IMG/VR virus record: IMGVR_UViG_3300022938_000001
Location: 1 to 20,352 of that record
Source of the DNA: a virus
Length of the DNA: 20,352 nt
Direction: 5' to 3' (one strand)
Under the pieces are notes generated by a model. That model was not told the DNA's origin. It searched no databases and saw only the letters and a list, made by a program, of their open reading frames with translations. The first letter of the stretch is position 1; every line of letters begins with the position of its first letter. The translations under genes were made by a program, and so were the position numbers. This document shows positions 5,131 to 13,142 of this stretch, piece after piece.

Positions 5131-7610
5131 GCCTCGCTCCAAACATTTGTTTTCATGCCAACTTCAATGAGCTCCATTTCGGTATTGAACTCACCAGCAC
5201 TTATTTTAACTGAAATGTTTTGATCGGTTATATTGGTATTAAATCGTGCTCTTGATACGATCTGCCCAGGCTTTTCCGGAAGCATCGAAATGACCTTATT
5301 CGACTCAGACAGATTATTTTTTAAAAATTCAATAATAACTTCGCCATATTCCTGTGCTGCGAATCTTATCAGGAATTCCTCAATATTGATTAATTCACCA
5401 TTAAAATTAAGTTCCATCTTGGAATAAGAGTCAACCGCTTCATTGACATCGTTAAGACCGTAATTTGACTGGTAAATAGTTCCATCACTCTGACCACCAC
5501 CAAGTTGAAGGGCTGGAACGTTGCCGGATCCGGCTTCACATTCAGCCAAGCAAGAAAATTTCTGCCCCAAATCGTCGAATGACCACGTTTTATCTTTTAG
5601 ATCATATACCGGAAATACATTTGCTTTTGTGGCCAAGGATCCAGAAACAAGACCAAGCCTGAGAACGCCATAGGCTGAATCGTATTTCAACCACATTTTA
5701 TGCTCATATCCTCGCCTAATACTTTCTGGCTTTGTGGGATCAAAATAGTTTTGAATATCATCAGAAATAATAGAAATAGTGTAACCGTTTGAAACACATA
5801 CGCCTTTGATGGATAAAAAGAATACCAAAGTGGCAATTTTATCTTCAAGGGAAGTGGCTTTATCGGCTGTCGCTGTTTCGACACCCTCAACGATTTCAAC
5901 CGTTTTGGCATTCATTGTGCCAATTCTTGACGAAAGAACGGTTCTCGTCATAGTTACCGGAGTGGTCCCTGAAAATAACGTTACGCAACCACCTTCAACG
6001 CCCTCTTCTGCTTGCCACACCATCAAAGTATCTTTATAACTCTTCATGTTTACGATTTTATTACTTCGCCCATCACCAGCTCTTAATATTCCGTAATCAG
6101 ATCCATTTAAAACTAACGGCGCACCCCTTTTAGAAAGATAAAGATAATTTCCATATTGATCAAAACTATATACCGTCCGGTCCTTCCATGTTGTATTACA
6201 CTGGCTTATTCCAAGATCGGCTATATCAAAATATGGCATAACATCTATCGCAATGACAACATCTGCATCTATTGAGGTGTTGAAAATTAGTTTATACCAG
6301 TAAGCATAGTTGCGGTTTTGCTGAAACTGTGATGCTTGTGCCGGTTTTCTCGCAAAGGTTATCCAGCCACTTTGCTGAAGGCCGTTTGTGCCGTCACTCA
6401 CTGCACCTTCTCCACCTTCTCCGACATCAAGGGCATATATATAATCAAATCCATCTCCATCCCAAAAGTCAATCTCTCTAATTGCCTTTGAATCGTCACA
6501 CGGTGTATTTCCAAGGTCTATATATATCCCCTCTATCGGATCGTTTGTTCCTATGATTATTTCGCTTTGCGCTGTCAAACTTCCAATATCTACCGCCCCG
6601 CTTCCATAGGTTCTATATACGTCCGGCGTTTGAGACTCTATATAATCTCCAACCAAAACTTCTACGGCTGGCGGAATAACCCCATCCCACACATTGATAA
6701 TGTTTTGAAAGTCTGACTGAAATGTTACTGTTTTTATTTGAATATTGTTAGATGTCCAGTTGCTAAAAACAATTCGATACCAAAAACCGCTTTTCCCAAA
6801 CTGATACCGTGGAATGAGTCCTTCCGTCGAGTCTGTTTCTTTAACGGAAGGCGCGGTAAACGTCATATCGCCGTCTTGTGCTAAAGCTATCCCTCCAGAG
6901 GCAGTTCCATCACTAAAATTAGATACGGCGGTCCATCCTGTAGATGAATTATAATATTGAATTGCCGCTGTTAAAGTAGCGGTATTGGGAGTGGTTACCA
7001 CAAACCCAAAGGCTTTTGCCGGAACAGGCACACAAATATAAAGAGCATGAGCTGTTGACATACTGGAAAACGTTGCATAAACAGCCCTGTTATTTCTTAC
7101 CTCCGTGGAATAGTCAACACCACCACCAGGAATATCCGGAATTGGAGTAGGCGCTTTATAAACTATGAACTTTTCAACAAAACTTTCAACCCCACAATAT
7201 ATCTGATGCTGATCGACACCATTTGACATAATCAACTTGTCACCCTGAACACTCCAAGCTGCAGGAATCTGATTAATTCCTCCGTCAAAAACCTCGCTTC
7301 CAAAAACTCCAGTAGTCACTGTTGGGGGCTCGTTTGCTGCTGCAAGAATGTCACCGTCCGACATTTGAGCAAATATATAATTCTCATCAACTTGTGATTT
7401 TTTGAACTGATGAATGGAAAGAACTTCGTTTGATCCGTCCGCGGTCGTGTGAAGTTTTATTTGCCCAGGCCGTTTAATGAAATTGGGGTGTTTTCCCCTG
7501 ATATTCTGGACCATGGAATAAGAACCAAAAGGAAGCTGTGCTGCATTTCTCACCGTGACAGCTCCGCCCTGGACCGGATTAGCCTTAATCGGAGTCAATG
7601 GTTTAAGCAT
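5127..7610 (-). CDS. Putative tail nozzle/stabilisation protein (P22 gp10 or T7 gp12-like)
   Basis: This is an 827-residue beta-rich protein. Residues 36-50 (NIRGKHPNFIKRPGQ) match the 'rkG-x-l-x-kRPG' opening of podovirus tail hub and nozzle proteins, followed by strands and DGDIL/DGTIY turns suggesting a beta-propeller. The last 90 residues (EEFLIRF, EYGEVIIEFLK, SVKISAG) resemble the terminal domain of this class. Two similar segments, about 215-300 and 380-460, each carry SDGT, an FWYRI/YWYKL strand and an xFN turn, so a beta-sandwich domain seems duplicated and inserted. Its position after the connector-like gene fits. The start has AGAGGT upstream. It could instead be another large tail protein. 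Confidence 0.6.
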   Translation of the reverse strand: MLKPLTPIKANPVQGGAVTVRNAAQLPFGSYSMVQNIRGKHPNFIKRPGQIKLHTTADGSNEVLSIHQFKKSQVDENYIFAQMSDGDILAAANEPPTVTTGVFGSEVFDGGINQIPAAWSVQGDKLIMSNGVDQHQIYCGVESFVEKFIVYKAPTPIPDIPGGGVDYSTEVRNNRAVYATFSSMSTAHALYICVPVPAKAFGFVVTTPNTATLTAAIQYYNSSTGWTAVSNFSDGTASGGIALAQDGDMTFTAPSVKETDSTEGLIPRYQFGKSGFWYRIVFSNWTSNNIQIKTVTFQSDFQNIINVWDGVIPPAVEVLVGDYIESQTPDVYRTYGSGAVDIGSLTAQSEIIIGTNDPIEGIYIDLGNTPCDDSKAIREIDFWDGDGFDYIYALDVGEGGEGAVSDGTNGLQQSGWITFARKPAQASQFQQNRNYAYWYKLIFNTSIDADVVIAIDVMPYFDIADLGISQCNTTWKDRTVYSFDQYGNYLYLSKRGAPLVLNGSDYGILRAGDGRSNKIVNMKSYKDTLMVWQAEEGVEGGCVTLFSGTTPVTMTRTVLSSRIGTMNAKTVEIVEGVETATADKATSLEDKIATLVFFLSIKGVCVSNGYTISIISDDIQNYFDPTKPESIRRGYEHKMWLKYDSAYGVLRLGLVSGSLATKANVFPVYDLKDKTWSFDDLGQKFSCLAECEAGSGNVPALQLGGGQSDGTIYQSNYGLNDVNEAVDSYSKMELNFNGELINIEEFLIRFAAQEYGEVIIEFLKNNLSESNKVISMLPEKPGQIVSRARFNTNITDQNISVKISAGEFNTEMELIEVGMKTNVWSEA

Positions 7611-7619
7611 GTTTTACCT

Positions 7620-8474
7620 CTAAATGCTAATACCTAAATTGGCATTGCCTATTTCAAAATCGCTGAATATTTCGCTAAAATCCTGATCGTCGCTCTGTCC
7701 GGCAAATGCTCGGAAAGTTTCAATAAAATCTTCCATGTATAAATCCATTTCAACTTTATCAACTTTTTTCTGAGCAAGTGGGCTGGATGCACGAATCAGC
7801 ATAGAAGCTCTCGGGGCAAGTAAATGGTGAAATTCTTCTGGTAATTCAGGAACAAGACCAAAATAATCATCCTGTGCGGCCGTTTCGGTGATTGTTGCTA
7901 CCCTTGCCGTGGAATAATCCGTTATCGTATCAACCCAGTCTTTTGTAATATTCTCAATAAGCATATTATTATAGAAATCAACAAGTTTGCTTGCCGTGGT
8001 GGGAAGGGTAATTGAAGTAGCTGCTCCTGCAGTTGCTTTTCCGGAAAGTATTTTTCTTGGCTTCCATTTATAATAAAGGGTGTACGTTTTAGTAGAGCCA
8101 GCTTTTTCCAAGACAAGAGTATTTCCTTTTCTATAATAATGGAGAAACGATTTTCCGGAAGGAGTTTTATCTTTGACACCGATTTCCTTAACAGGAATGC
8201 CATTATCATCCTTGAACCATACAAGATGTGCAAAATTAGCTGGTAGAGTGAAAACAGAATTAACAGCCGTTAAGGTTGTCTCTTCCAAATATAGATGGGG
8301 TTTGCGCTTAAAAAGAAGGTTGAATATGAAATGTTGAGAAAGGTTTATTTTTTGGGTGATTAATTCATTTGTGAATTTTCCAACATCTGCACCCTGGACA
8401 TACGCCTCGCTGTATTCGTTAATATCACGGCGTACATCCCCAATAATTTGATAACAATTTTCGTAAGTTCCCAT
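7620..8474 (-). CDS. Putative head-tail connector/adaptor protein
   Basis: The 284-residue protein combines an N-terminal helical region (about 1-55), a middle beta region (FTLPANFAHLVWFKDDNG, then HYYRKGNTLVL and YTLYYKWKP), and a C-terminal helical region rich in acidic residues (DKVEMDLYMEDFIETFRAF). This layout and the 'LP-x-(D/N)-(F/Y)-x-x-L' motif recur in podovirus adaptors that sit below the portal, such as the T7 gp11 and P22 gp4 functional class. The gene ends ten bases before the nozzle-like gene and starts with a good GAGGA. The assignment rests mainly on layout and gene order. Confidence 0.58.
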   Translation of the reverse strand: MGTYENCYQIIGDVRRDINEYSEAYVQGADVGKFTNELITQKINLSQHFIFNLLFKRKPHLYLEETTLTAVNSVFTLPANFAHLVWFKDDNGIPVKEIGVKDKTPSGKSFLHYYRKGNTLVLEKAGSTKTYTLYYKWKPRKILSGKATAGAATSITLPTTASKLVDFYNNMLIENITKDWVDTITDYSTARVATITETAAQDDYFGLVPELPEEFHHLLAPRASMLIRASSPLAQKKVDKVEMDLYMEDFIETFRAFAGQSDDQDFSEIFSDFEIGNANLGISI

Positions 8475-8486
8475 AGAGTCCTCATT

Positions 8487-9212
8487 TTATTCCGGCTTAG
8501 ACTCTGGAAAAGGCTCTTTGAACAATTTTTCGTGTTTCTCTCTTATTTCTTCCTGAATCTCAACCGGATATGTTGGTATTTCTTCCCAGTTTTTCTTCAT
8601 CCATGCCGTGAACTGTGCTTTATTAAGTCGTCGAAATTTAACCGCTTCTTCAACTTCGGTTTTCTCGGGATTCGGATCCTCAGTTTCACTTACCTTTGTA
8701 AGTCCTTTGACCAGCATCATAAGCTCGCCTATTTGACCGGACATTTCTTTTATTTGACCGGCCTGTTCTTCGAGCTGAACGTTTTTATCATCAACTTCCT
8801 TCTTTAGTTTGCTGATCTTACTCTTTTCAATATCAGGAAGCTCATAAGGCGCAATAAGTTTGATTCCCAACTCGTCTGAATAGCTTTTGAGTTGTTTTGT
8901 CGGAGGAAGGTACGGAAGTTTTCGGCTTTCATTGGCCTGGTTCAACTGATTAAAGTCAACAACTTGTTTCAGTTTGAATTCCTTGTTCCGTTTTTTGCCC
9001 TCTTCTGCTTTTACTTTCTTAGCTTCTCCTTCATCTCCGAAATCAAGAGTTGTCAAACCCCTTGGGGCAAGAATGTTTAAAAGATGTCGAGCTTTGGCAT
9101 CATCCACCTTGACCATGTGTCCTTTTTCCGGATATTTATTGATCGTGGTGGTTATTCCAATGTGCTGTGCTGAAAGTACCTCGTTTGTTGGGTTAAATAG
9201 TGTTGTGGCCAT
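8487..9212 (-). CDS. Unknown coiled-coil protein of the head gene cluster
   Basis: The 241-residue protein starts with a beta-like segment (residues 1-60, including QHIGITTTINKYPEKG). It continues with a lysine-rich linker (about 61-80) and a predicted coiled coil near 125-165 (ISKLKKEVDDKNVQLEEQAG). It ends in a charged helical tail containing FTAWMKKNWEEIPTYP. No domain is recognised. It is expressed from a strong AAAGGAG site preceded by a 145-base gap with a 21-bp dyad, so it may begin its own regulated unit. Its place between the capsid and connector genes suggests a head-completion or virion role. Confidence 0.7.
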   Translation of the reverse strand: MATTLFNPTNEVLSAQHIGITTTINKYPEKGHMVKVDDAKARHLLNILAPRGLTTLDFGDEGEAKKVKAEEGKKRNKEFKLKQVVDFNQLNQANESRKLPYLPPTKQLKSYSDELGIKLIAPYELPDIEKSKISKLKKEVDDKNVQLEEQAGQIKEMSGQIGELMMLVKGLTKVSETEDPNPEKTEVEEAVKFRRLNKAQFTAWMKKNWEEIPTYPVEIQEEIREKHEKLFKEPFPESKPE

Positions 9213-9234
9213 AGTTTTTCTCCTTTCCCTTAAA

Positions 9235-9255
9235 TAATGACTGTATCAGACATTA
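9235..9255. promoter_or_regulatory. 21-bp dyad before the 241-residue gene
   Basis: Arms TAATGACTG and CAGACATTA (plus strand) flank a central TAT, with eight of nine base pairs matching. It ends about 10 bases before the AAAGGAG of the downstream gene. It could be a repressor operator or an RNA stem with one mismatch. No second copy was seen in the window. Confidence 0.5.
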
Positions 9256-9278
9256 ATAAAGGTATGAATGAGTTATAT

Positions 9279-9323
9279 TGGTCGAGTGAACAGGTGGCAT
9301 CACGCTCCTTATCCACCCGACCA
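9279..9323 (-). other. Nested stem in the intergenic leader
   Basis: TGGTCG (9318-9323, minus strand) pairs with CGACCA (9279-9284), and next to it GGTGG (9313-9317) pairs with CCACC (9293-9297). This gives an 11-bp interrupted stem with an 8-base bulge and a 15-base loop. The loop carries AAGGAG followed by ATG at 9298-9300, which opens a 15-codon frame ending at the dyad. A leader RNA is possible; function is not shown. Confidence 0.4.
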
Positions 9324-9357
9324 GCCTAAAAGGAGGCAAATGCCCCACGTGAGGCCA

Positions 9358-9792
9358 TTAATTGACGACCGTTCCTTTTAACTTGGGCTTAATTCTCCGA
9401 AAGGTTGAATTACCTTTTCCGCCACCGGCCAATTGAGAAAACTTGTTTGCAAGCTGAATTTTCCCATCTTTGGTCATGTTGCGGATATTGTCGGATGCGT
9501 CTTTCTTTGCTTTTTCCCTCGCTTTCTCCATGTATTGAGCCGATTTTCTGAGTCTTGACTCAACATCAACGTTGTTTCGATCACCGGATTTAATAAAATC
9601 AAGATCTCTTTTATCCGGCTGTCTGAATTCACCGTTTTTGCCCTTTACCATGCAGATAGGAACTGGTCCACCAACAACACGATCATAAGTCACTACAAAA
9701 TGACCGTGCTTTGGCTCGAACTTACACCCAAGTTTAGGATCTAAGTCCTTAATGTCCTTTACGAAAACTCTATCAGGTGTGTAATGAATCAT
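9358..9792 (-). CDS. Unknown basic protein of the capsid region
   Basis: The 144-residue protein has a short beta-rich front (YTPDRVFVKDIKDL, then HGHFVVTYDRVVGGPVPICM near residues 29-48) and a long basic helical back half (AQYMEKAREKAKKDA, about 86-100). It ends in a glycine and lysine rich tail. No catalytic motif is visible. AGAGGAT precedes its ATG, overlapping the end of the beta-helix gene by a few bases' distance, so it is likely coupled. The position between capsid, beta-helix and connector genes suggests a virion or head-assembly role; nothing more specific can be said. Confidence 0.68.
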   Translation of the reverse strand: MIHYTPDRVFVKDIKDLDPKLGCKFEPKHGHFVVTYDRVVGGPVPICMVKGKNGEFRQPDKRDLDFIKSGDRNNVDVESRLRKSAQYMEKAREKAKKDASDNIRNMTKDGKIQLANKFSQLAGGGKGNSTFRRIKPKLKGTVVN

Positions 9793-9803
9793 ACTATATC
9801 CTC

Positions 9804-10760
9804 TTATGCCGGTGTGCCAACAGTAGGCATCAGATAAGCAGAAGTGGTACCTTCAAAGATATAATAATTTTCAAAACAAGCGATTCCTGTCGCTCCGCAT
9901 AGAAACGGAGTAGCGCCGGCAACATCAAGACCATAAGCTAAGTTATGGTGAATAGTACCGGTTCCGACCGCTTCAAGTACAGAAATACCAACAACAGCAT
10001 TAGCATTGTGCTGATTGTGAATTTTATTGTAGGCAATTTCGATGTTTACAGGAATTTCATCATCAGGCATGAGAATAGGTGCGTATGGTGACGCTCCAAA
10101 GTTGCCCAATATATTATTGTCAAGAATCTTAACATCTTGATTGTCTTTGTTTAAAACAACACAACCGGTATTTGCCGCATCCACGCTTACAAAGTCGTTT
10201 CCGGCAACCAGTAAACCATCATGGTCATTGTCGGCGGCTCCTGCTGAAATGCTTATTTTAAAGTTTTCTGTGGCAACGTTTTCACCAACTCGGTTGTTGG
10301 TAAAATGAAAACCTTTGGCAGTAACAAGAGCAAAATAGGCCAGATCTGCATGTCCAGAATTAAAAACGCAGTTATCTAACCCCATATCTGCCGATGTGAC
10401 CAGCATGGAACAGAGCGCACCGTCCATTAAAAATGTCGGTCGAGCATCGTACCGGCCTAAACCACGGATTGAAACGCCAGCCTTGTCAAGCGTAATTCCT
10501 CCGGCTCCTGTAATGGTTTCAGTATGGTAGGGAGCAACAATAATCGTATCGCCCCTGCTTGCCACGCAAGATGCAAGTGCAGCATCAAGAGTTTTGTGAA
10601 GATGATCACCAGGCACTCGGCCTCCAAGCCATGTTCTCGCCTGGATTCCTGATTTTGCAACATAATGAACTTCGCCGATAAACGGTCCATCGGCTCCCAT
10701 TCCCTGAATTTTGCTAAGGTCAATAGCTGCTCCTGGCGCTATGTTTCTGTTAAATATCAT
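9804..10760 (-). CDS. Right-handed beta-helix protein, possible capsid decoration or fibre
   Basis: The 318-residue protein starts with a short linker and a GEVHYVAKSGI segment. A GDTIIVAPYHTETIT turn follows near residues 70-84, then repeated strands with Asn/Gly turns: VSIRGLGRYDARP, FHFTNNRVGEN, GLLVAGNDFVS, VKILDNNILGNFG, IEIAYNKIHNQHN and GTIHHNLAYG. This is the ladder of a pectate-lyase-like parallel beta helix with Asn-containing turns. No lyase catalytic site is evident. It starts with AAGGAG and lies just after the capsid terminator, so it is probably a virion-surface protein made in smaller amounts than capsid. Decoration, fibre or enzyme roles cannot be separated here. Confidence 0.72.
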   Translation of the reverse strand: MIFNRNIAPGAAIDLSKIQGMGADGPFIGEVHYVAKSGIQARTWLGGRVPGDHLHKTLDAALASCVASRGDTIIVAPYHTETITGAGGITLDKAGVSIRGLGRYDARPTFLMDGALCSMLVTSADMGLDNCVFNSGHADLAYFALVTAKGFHFTNNRVGENVATENFKISISAGAADNDHDGLLVAGNDFVSVDAANTGCVVLNKDNQDVKILDNNILGNFGASPYAPILMPDDEIPVNIEIAYNKIHNQHNANAVVGISVLEAVGTGTIHHNLAYGLDVAGATPFLCGATGIACFENYYIFEGTTSAYLMPTVGTPA

Positions 10761-10791
10761 TAGATTTTCTCCTTGTTTTTAATAGTTTACC

Positions 10792-10804
10792 CCTCAAAAT
10801 GAGG
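10792..10804. other. Small hairpin before the beta-helix gene
   Basis: CCTCA and TGAGG flank a three-base centre. It lies between the capsid terminator and the ribosome site of the beta-helix gene. It may be a minor RNA stem; no other support. Confidence 0.25.
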
Positions 10805-10810
10805 ATACTA

Positions 10811-10839
10811 AGGAAAACCCCCTGGCCGAAACCAGGGGG
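10811..10839 (-). terminator. Rho-independent terminator after the capsid gene
   Basis: On the minus strand CCCCCTGG, a six-base loop TTTCGG and CCAGGGGG form a perfect 8-bp GC-rich stem, followed by TTTT. It starts about 20 bases after the capsid stop codon. Read-through would be needed to reach the beta-helix gene unless a promoter lies in the 50 bases between. Confidence 0.85.
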
Positions 10840-10859
10840 AAGATTTTAATCAATAAATC

Positions 10860-12182
10860 TTAGGTATAAAGAGCTGGTTCGACAAGATCTTTCAGAAGAG
10901 TCAATGAAGCTCTCTTCTCGGTTCCTACATTAGTGTAGATCCTGAGAAATCTGTCGTACTCGTCAAATCCTGCTCTCTGATGCATACCAGGATCAATGTT
11001 ACCCCAACCCAGTGGAGTCATTTCAAACTTCTCAATAACGCCATTAGGCTCAAAGAACATTTTATTCGGTGGAAGTGCCGGATCTATAATCATTTTCACG
11101 GATCCATCACCACCGGAGAAGGTCAGTCTTTCATAACCGCCCTCAAGGGTTCCTGGTGTAAAGCGAATATCAGGAATGAGCAAGTTCGCATATTTTCTAC
11201 GCTGGCCCAAGCCCATTCGGATACACTGGACATTATCGCCGCCTCTTGTTCTCGAAAGATCAAGAGCTTGAAGCATTAAGTCCAGGGAAAGTTCACGGTT
11301 TACGCTCGAATTTCCAAGGACGCTTGCTTTCCACTCGGGATAAGTGGCAACGGTAATATTCTCAAAGGTTGCAAGCAATGTGCCGTCGTCATAAATACCT
11401 TCAAGTCCCATCATTTCGGTAGATACGTCGGTTGTGGCATGTGCCGCTTCCCTCGCGCCGATTCTGACCATTTCGGCTGCATCGGCAACTGCATCAGTGG
11501 CAACGGTATAGCTCTGAGCTGCTACGATTGGATGGTTTGCCAAGTAGGTGCTATCATTGAATTCCATCTCAAGGGTTTTGCCTGAAGGATGAACTTCTGC
11601 GATACGGCTTGCAGCAGCAGATTGATCGATGGTTGTACCACCGGTGTAAAAGTCAACAATCATGCCAGGAATACATCTTGATACTCCAAGATCATTATCC
11701 ATGGTGACTGTCCAGGTTGTCGCTGATGTGGTAAGCGCATCTGAGGCTTCTGACAATGTTCCCAGTAAACCAAAACTGTCACCACAAGACATCCTGTTAA
11801 GATCGACAACGATACTCTTATAAATATCATCAATCGAATCAGAAAGTGCATCAACGAATGCCGCAACATCTCCCTTTGCCGCTTCGATCGAAGGTCCGGT
11901 AAGTCGGATTGAACCATAAACGTACTTTGGTAAAATCTTCCCTTTATCCGGTTTGATGGCCAACGGATCAGGCAGATTAGCGGATTCTCGCCTTGCGCCA
12001 ACACCCTGCGCTCTGGCGTAACGAATTCCGAATTCATAACCAAGCCCTTTTGGGGACCGGCCAGTTTTCGGAAACAAATTGTAAGTTGTTTTCTCATCAG
12101 CGAACTGATTGGTCAACCCTTCACCATAAACAAGTTTAAGGGTATCCTCAATCGCTGTAAGAGTTGTGTAGTCTACTCCCAT
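10860..12182 (-). CDS. Major capsid protein (HK97-fold)
   Basis: The 440-residue protein has the size and gene position of a podovirus capsid protein, directly after the scaffold gene. The N-terminus (YTTLTAIEDTLKLVYGEGL) is helical. A basic extended region follows (GIRYARAQGVGARRESANL). A middle domain has ALDLSRTRGGDNVQCIRMG near residues 308-326. The end has MTPLGWGNIDPGM and LRIYTNVGTEKRASLTLLKDL, the strand and helix pattern of the HK97 A-domain and C-terminus. The start is ATG with AAGGAGG, the strongest site in the area, as expected for the most abundant virion protein. A strong terminator follows. Confidence 0.85.
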   Translation of the reverse strand: MGVDYTTLTAIEDTLKLVYGEGLTNQFADEKTTYNLFPKTGRSPKGLGYEFGIRYARAQGVGARRESANLPDPLAIKPDKGKILPKYVYGSIRLTGPSIEAAKGDVAAFVDALSDSIDDIYKSIVVDLNRMSCGDSFGLLGTLSEASDALTTSATTWTVTMDNDLGVSRCIPGMIVDFYTGGTTIDQSAAASRIAEVHPSGKTLEMEFNDSTYLANHPIVAAQSYTVATDAVADAAEMVRIGAREAAHATTDVSTEMMGLEGIYDDGTLLATFENITVATYPEWKASVLGNSSVNRELSLDLMLQALDLSRTRGGDNVQCIRMGLGQRRKYANLLIPDIRFTPGTLEGGYERLTFSGGDGSVKMIIDPALPPNKMFFEPNGVIEKFEMTPLGWGNIDPGMHQRAGFDEYDRFLRIYTNVGTEKRASLTLLKDLVEPALYT

Positions 12183-12208
12183 TATATTTCCTCCTTATTT
12201 ACCGGAGG

Positions 12209-13009
12209 CTATTTAAAGATTTTATCAAGCCTTGACTTTAAAATGCCCCTGGCCTCTTTAAGGGTTTTTACCTTTTTAGTTTCAGGAGGGGTTGAGTCAG
12301 AAGAAGTGGTCATTTTCACAACTTTGGCCTTACCTTTGATATAACGTTTGATAACGTCCTGCTCGAAAGCCATGATCTTTTTAGCTGCAGACTTTGTAAT
12401 GCGCTTGATTGCAGTTTTATCTTCAAGATCGATTTCATGGATTTCGTTCTCAATACCAAGGAATTCAGTCAAATGGTTGTGATATGCTGCCGGAAGATCC
12501 TCTTGCGCCTTAATGGTTGATTTGACCGTATTAGTAAAGAAGGTAAGAGCCCTTTTATTTTCCTGAAATTTTTCTTGTTCAGCTTCTTGCTCCTTGAACT
12601 TTCTGCGCTCTTCCAGTTTTTCCTTTTTTAATCGGGCAATCGTTTCCTCTGGCGTTTCGTTATCTTCCCTTTCCTTCTCCTTATCCTCCGCCCATACCTT
12701 TTGATACCTTTTTAGAAGGGCTGAATGTTCTTTGAGCTCTTCAAGATTGGCATCGCCAACATCATCCTTGAGGGTTGCCAGTTTCGCAACAAACGTTTTA
12801 AGTTCTTCCGGTGAACTAATCTCATATTCATCAAGAAGACCTTTGATTGTTTTGATTCCTGCCTTATCATCATCTGATAGTGCGCCAGCTTTTTCTTTTC
12901 CGGCTTTGTCAATATCAGTGGTGTCCTCAACGATCTTTTCCGTTAAATCCTCGACACCAGCTTTAGTGCCGTCCTCTAATGCTGTTGTTTCTGTTCCTTC
13001 TTCTCCCAT
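12209..13009 (-). CDS. Capsid scaffolding protein
   Basis: I use the ATG at 13007-13009 because GGGAGG precedes it; upstream in-frame ATGs have no ribosome site and fall in the leader element. The 266-residue product is very charged and mostly helical. It has an acidic N-terminal third (residues 1-110), a long central coiled coil (about 125-175, rich in Lys/Glu/Arg), and a basic C-terminal helix (TLKEARGILKSRLDKIFK). This is the usual plan of phage scaffolds, whose basic end binds capsid protein. It lies immediately before the capsid gene, 26 bases apart. No protease domain is visible. Confidence 0.82.
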   Translation of the reverse strand: MGEEGTETTALEDGTKAGVEDLTEKIVEDTTDIDKAGKEKAGALSDDDKAGIKTIKGLLDEYEISSPEELKTFVAKLATLKDDVGDANLEELKEHSALLKRYQKVWAEDKEKEREDNETPEETIARLKKEKLEERRKFKEQEAEQEKFQENKRALTFFTNTVKSTIKAQEDLPAAYHNHLTEFLGIENEIHEIDLEDKTAIKRITKSAAKKIMAFEQDVIKRYIKGKAKVVKMTTSSDSTPPETKKVKTLKEARGILKSRLDKIFK

Positions 13010-13013
13010 GATG

Positions 13014-13066
13014 TTCCTCCCTTCGTCGTGCAAAATAGTCATAATATGAATATGTTGCATAACTGT
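13014..13066 (-). promoter_or_regulatory. Leader hairpin, copy 2 of the two-copy element
   Basis: Minus-strand arms GTTATGCAA (13055-13063) and TTGCACGAC (13025-13033) flank a 21-base loop. Compared with the copy at 2585-2623, one T-A pair has become C-G, one pair is now a wobble and one is a mismatch. Loop ends CATATT and ACTATT are shared, and in both copies 15 bases separate the element from ATG. Confidence 0.6.
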
Positions 13067-13080
13067 TGTTATTAATAAAA

Positions 13081-13114
13081 AAGGCCACGCTGGGTTTTAT
13101 CCCTGCATGGCCTT
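13081..13114 (-). terminator. Rho-independent terminator between Com-like gene and scaffold
   Basis: On the minus strand AAGGCCATGC pairs with GCGTGGCCTT (ten pairs, one G-T), with an inner GGG/CCC stem and AT-rich loop, followed by a T-rich run. It lies just after the Com-like gene, so the scaffold and capsid genes likely need their own promoter or read-through. Confidence 0.85.
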
Positions 13115-13142
13115 CTTGAAGCTCTGTGGAATTGTTATGTCT

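Noticed and set aside
9272-9281. CCAATATAAC on the minus strand occurs at 5227, 9272, 16761 and 19931
   Set aside because: Two copies are inside coding regions, one of them at a gene start, and the flanks are not conserved. Without a start-site map it is not distinguishable from chance in an AT-rich sequence.
9331-9360. Plus-strand AAAGGAGG followed by ATG near 9344
   Set aside because: The frame closes after 13 codons and opposes all other genes; it probably reflects the complementary side of a stem.
12209-13060. Longer N-termini with a shared TILH(N/D)E segment on both the scaffold and the 101-residue protein
   Set aside because: The upstream ATGs have no ribosome site, while both downstream ATGs have strong ones. 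The similarity is explained by the duplicated leader, and the 5' arm, outside that frame, also covaries. Translation of the extensions is not excluded.
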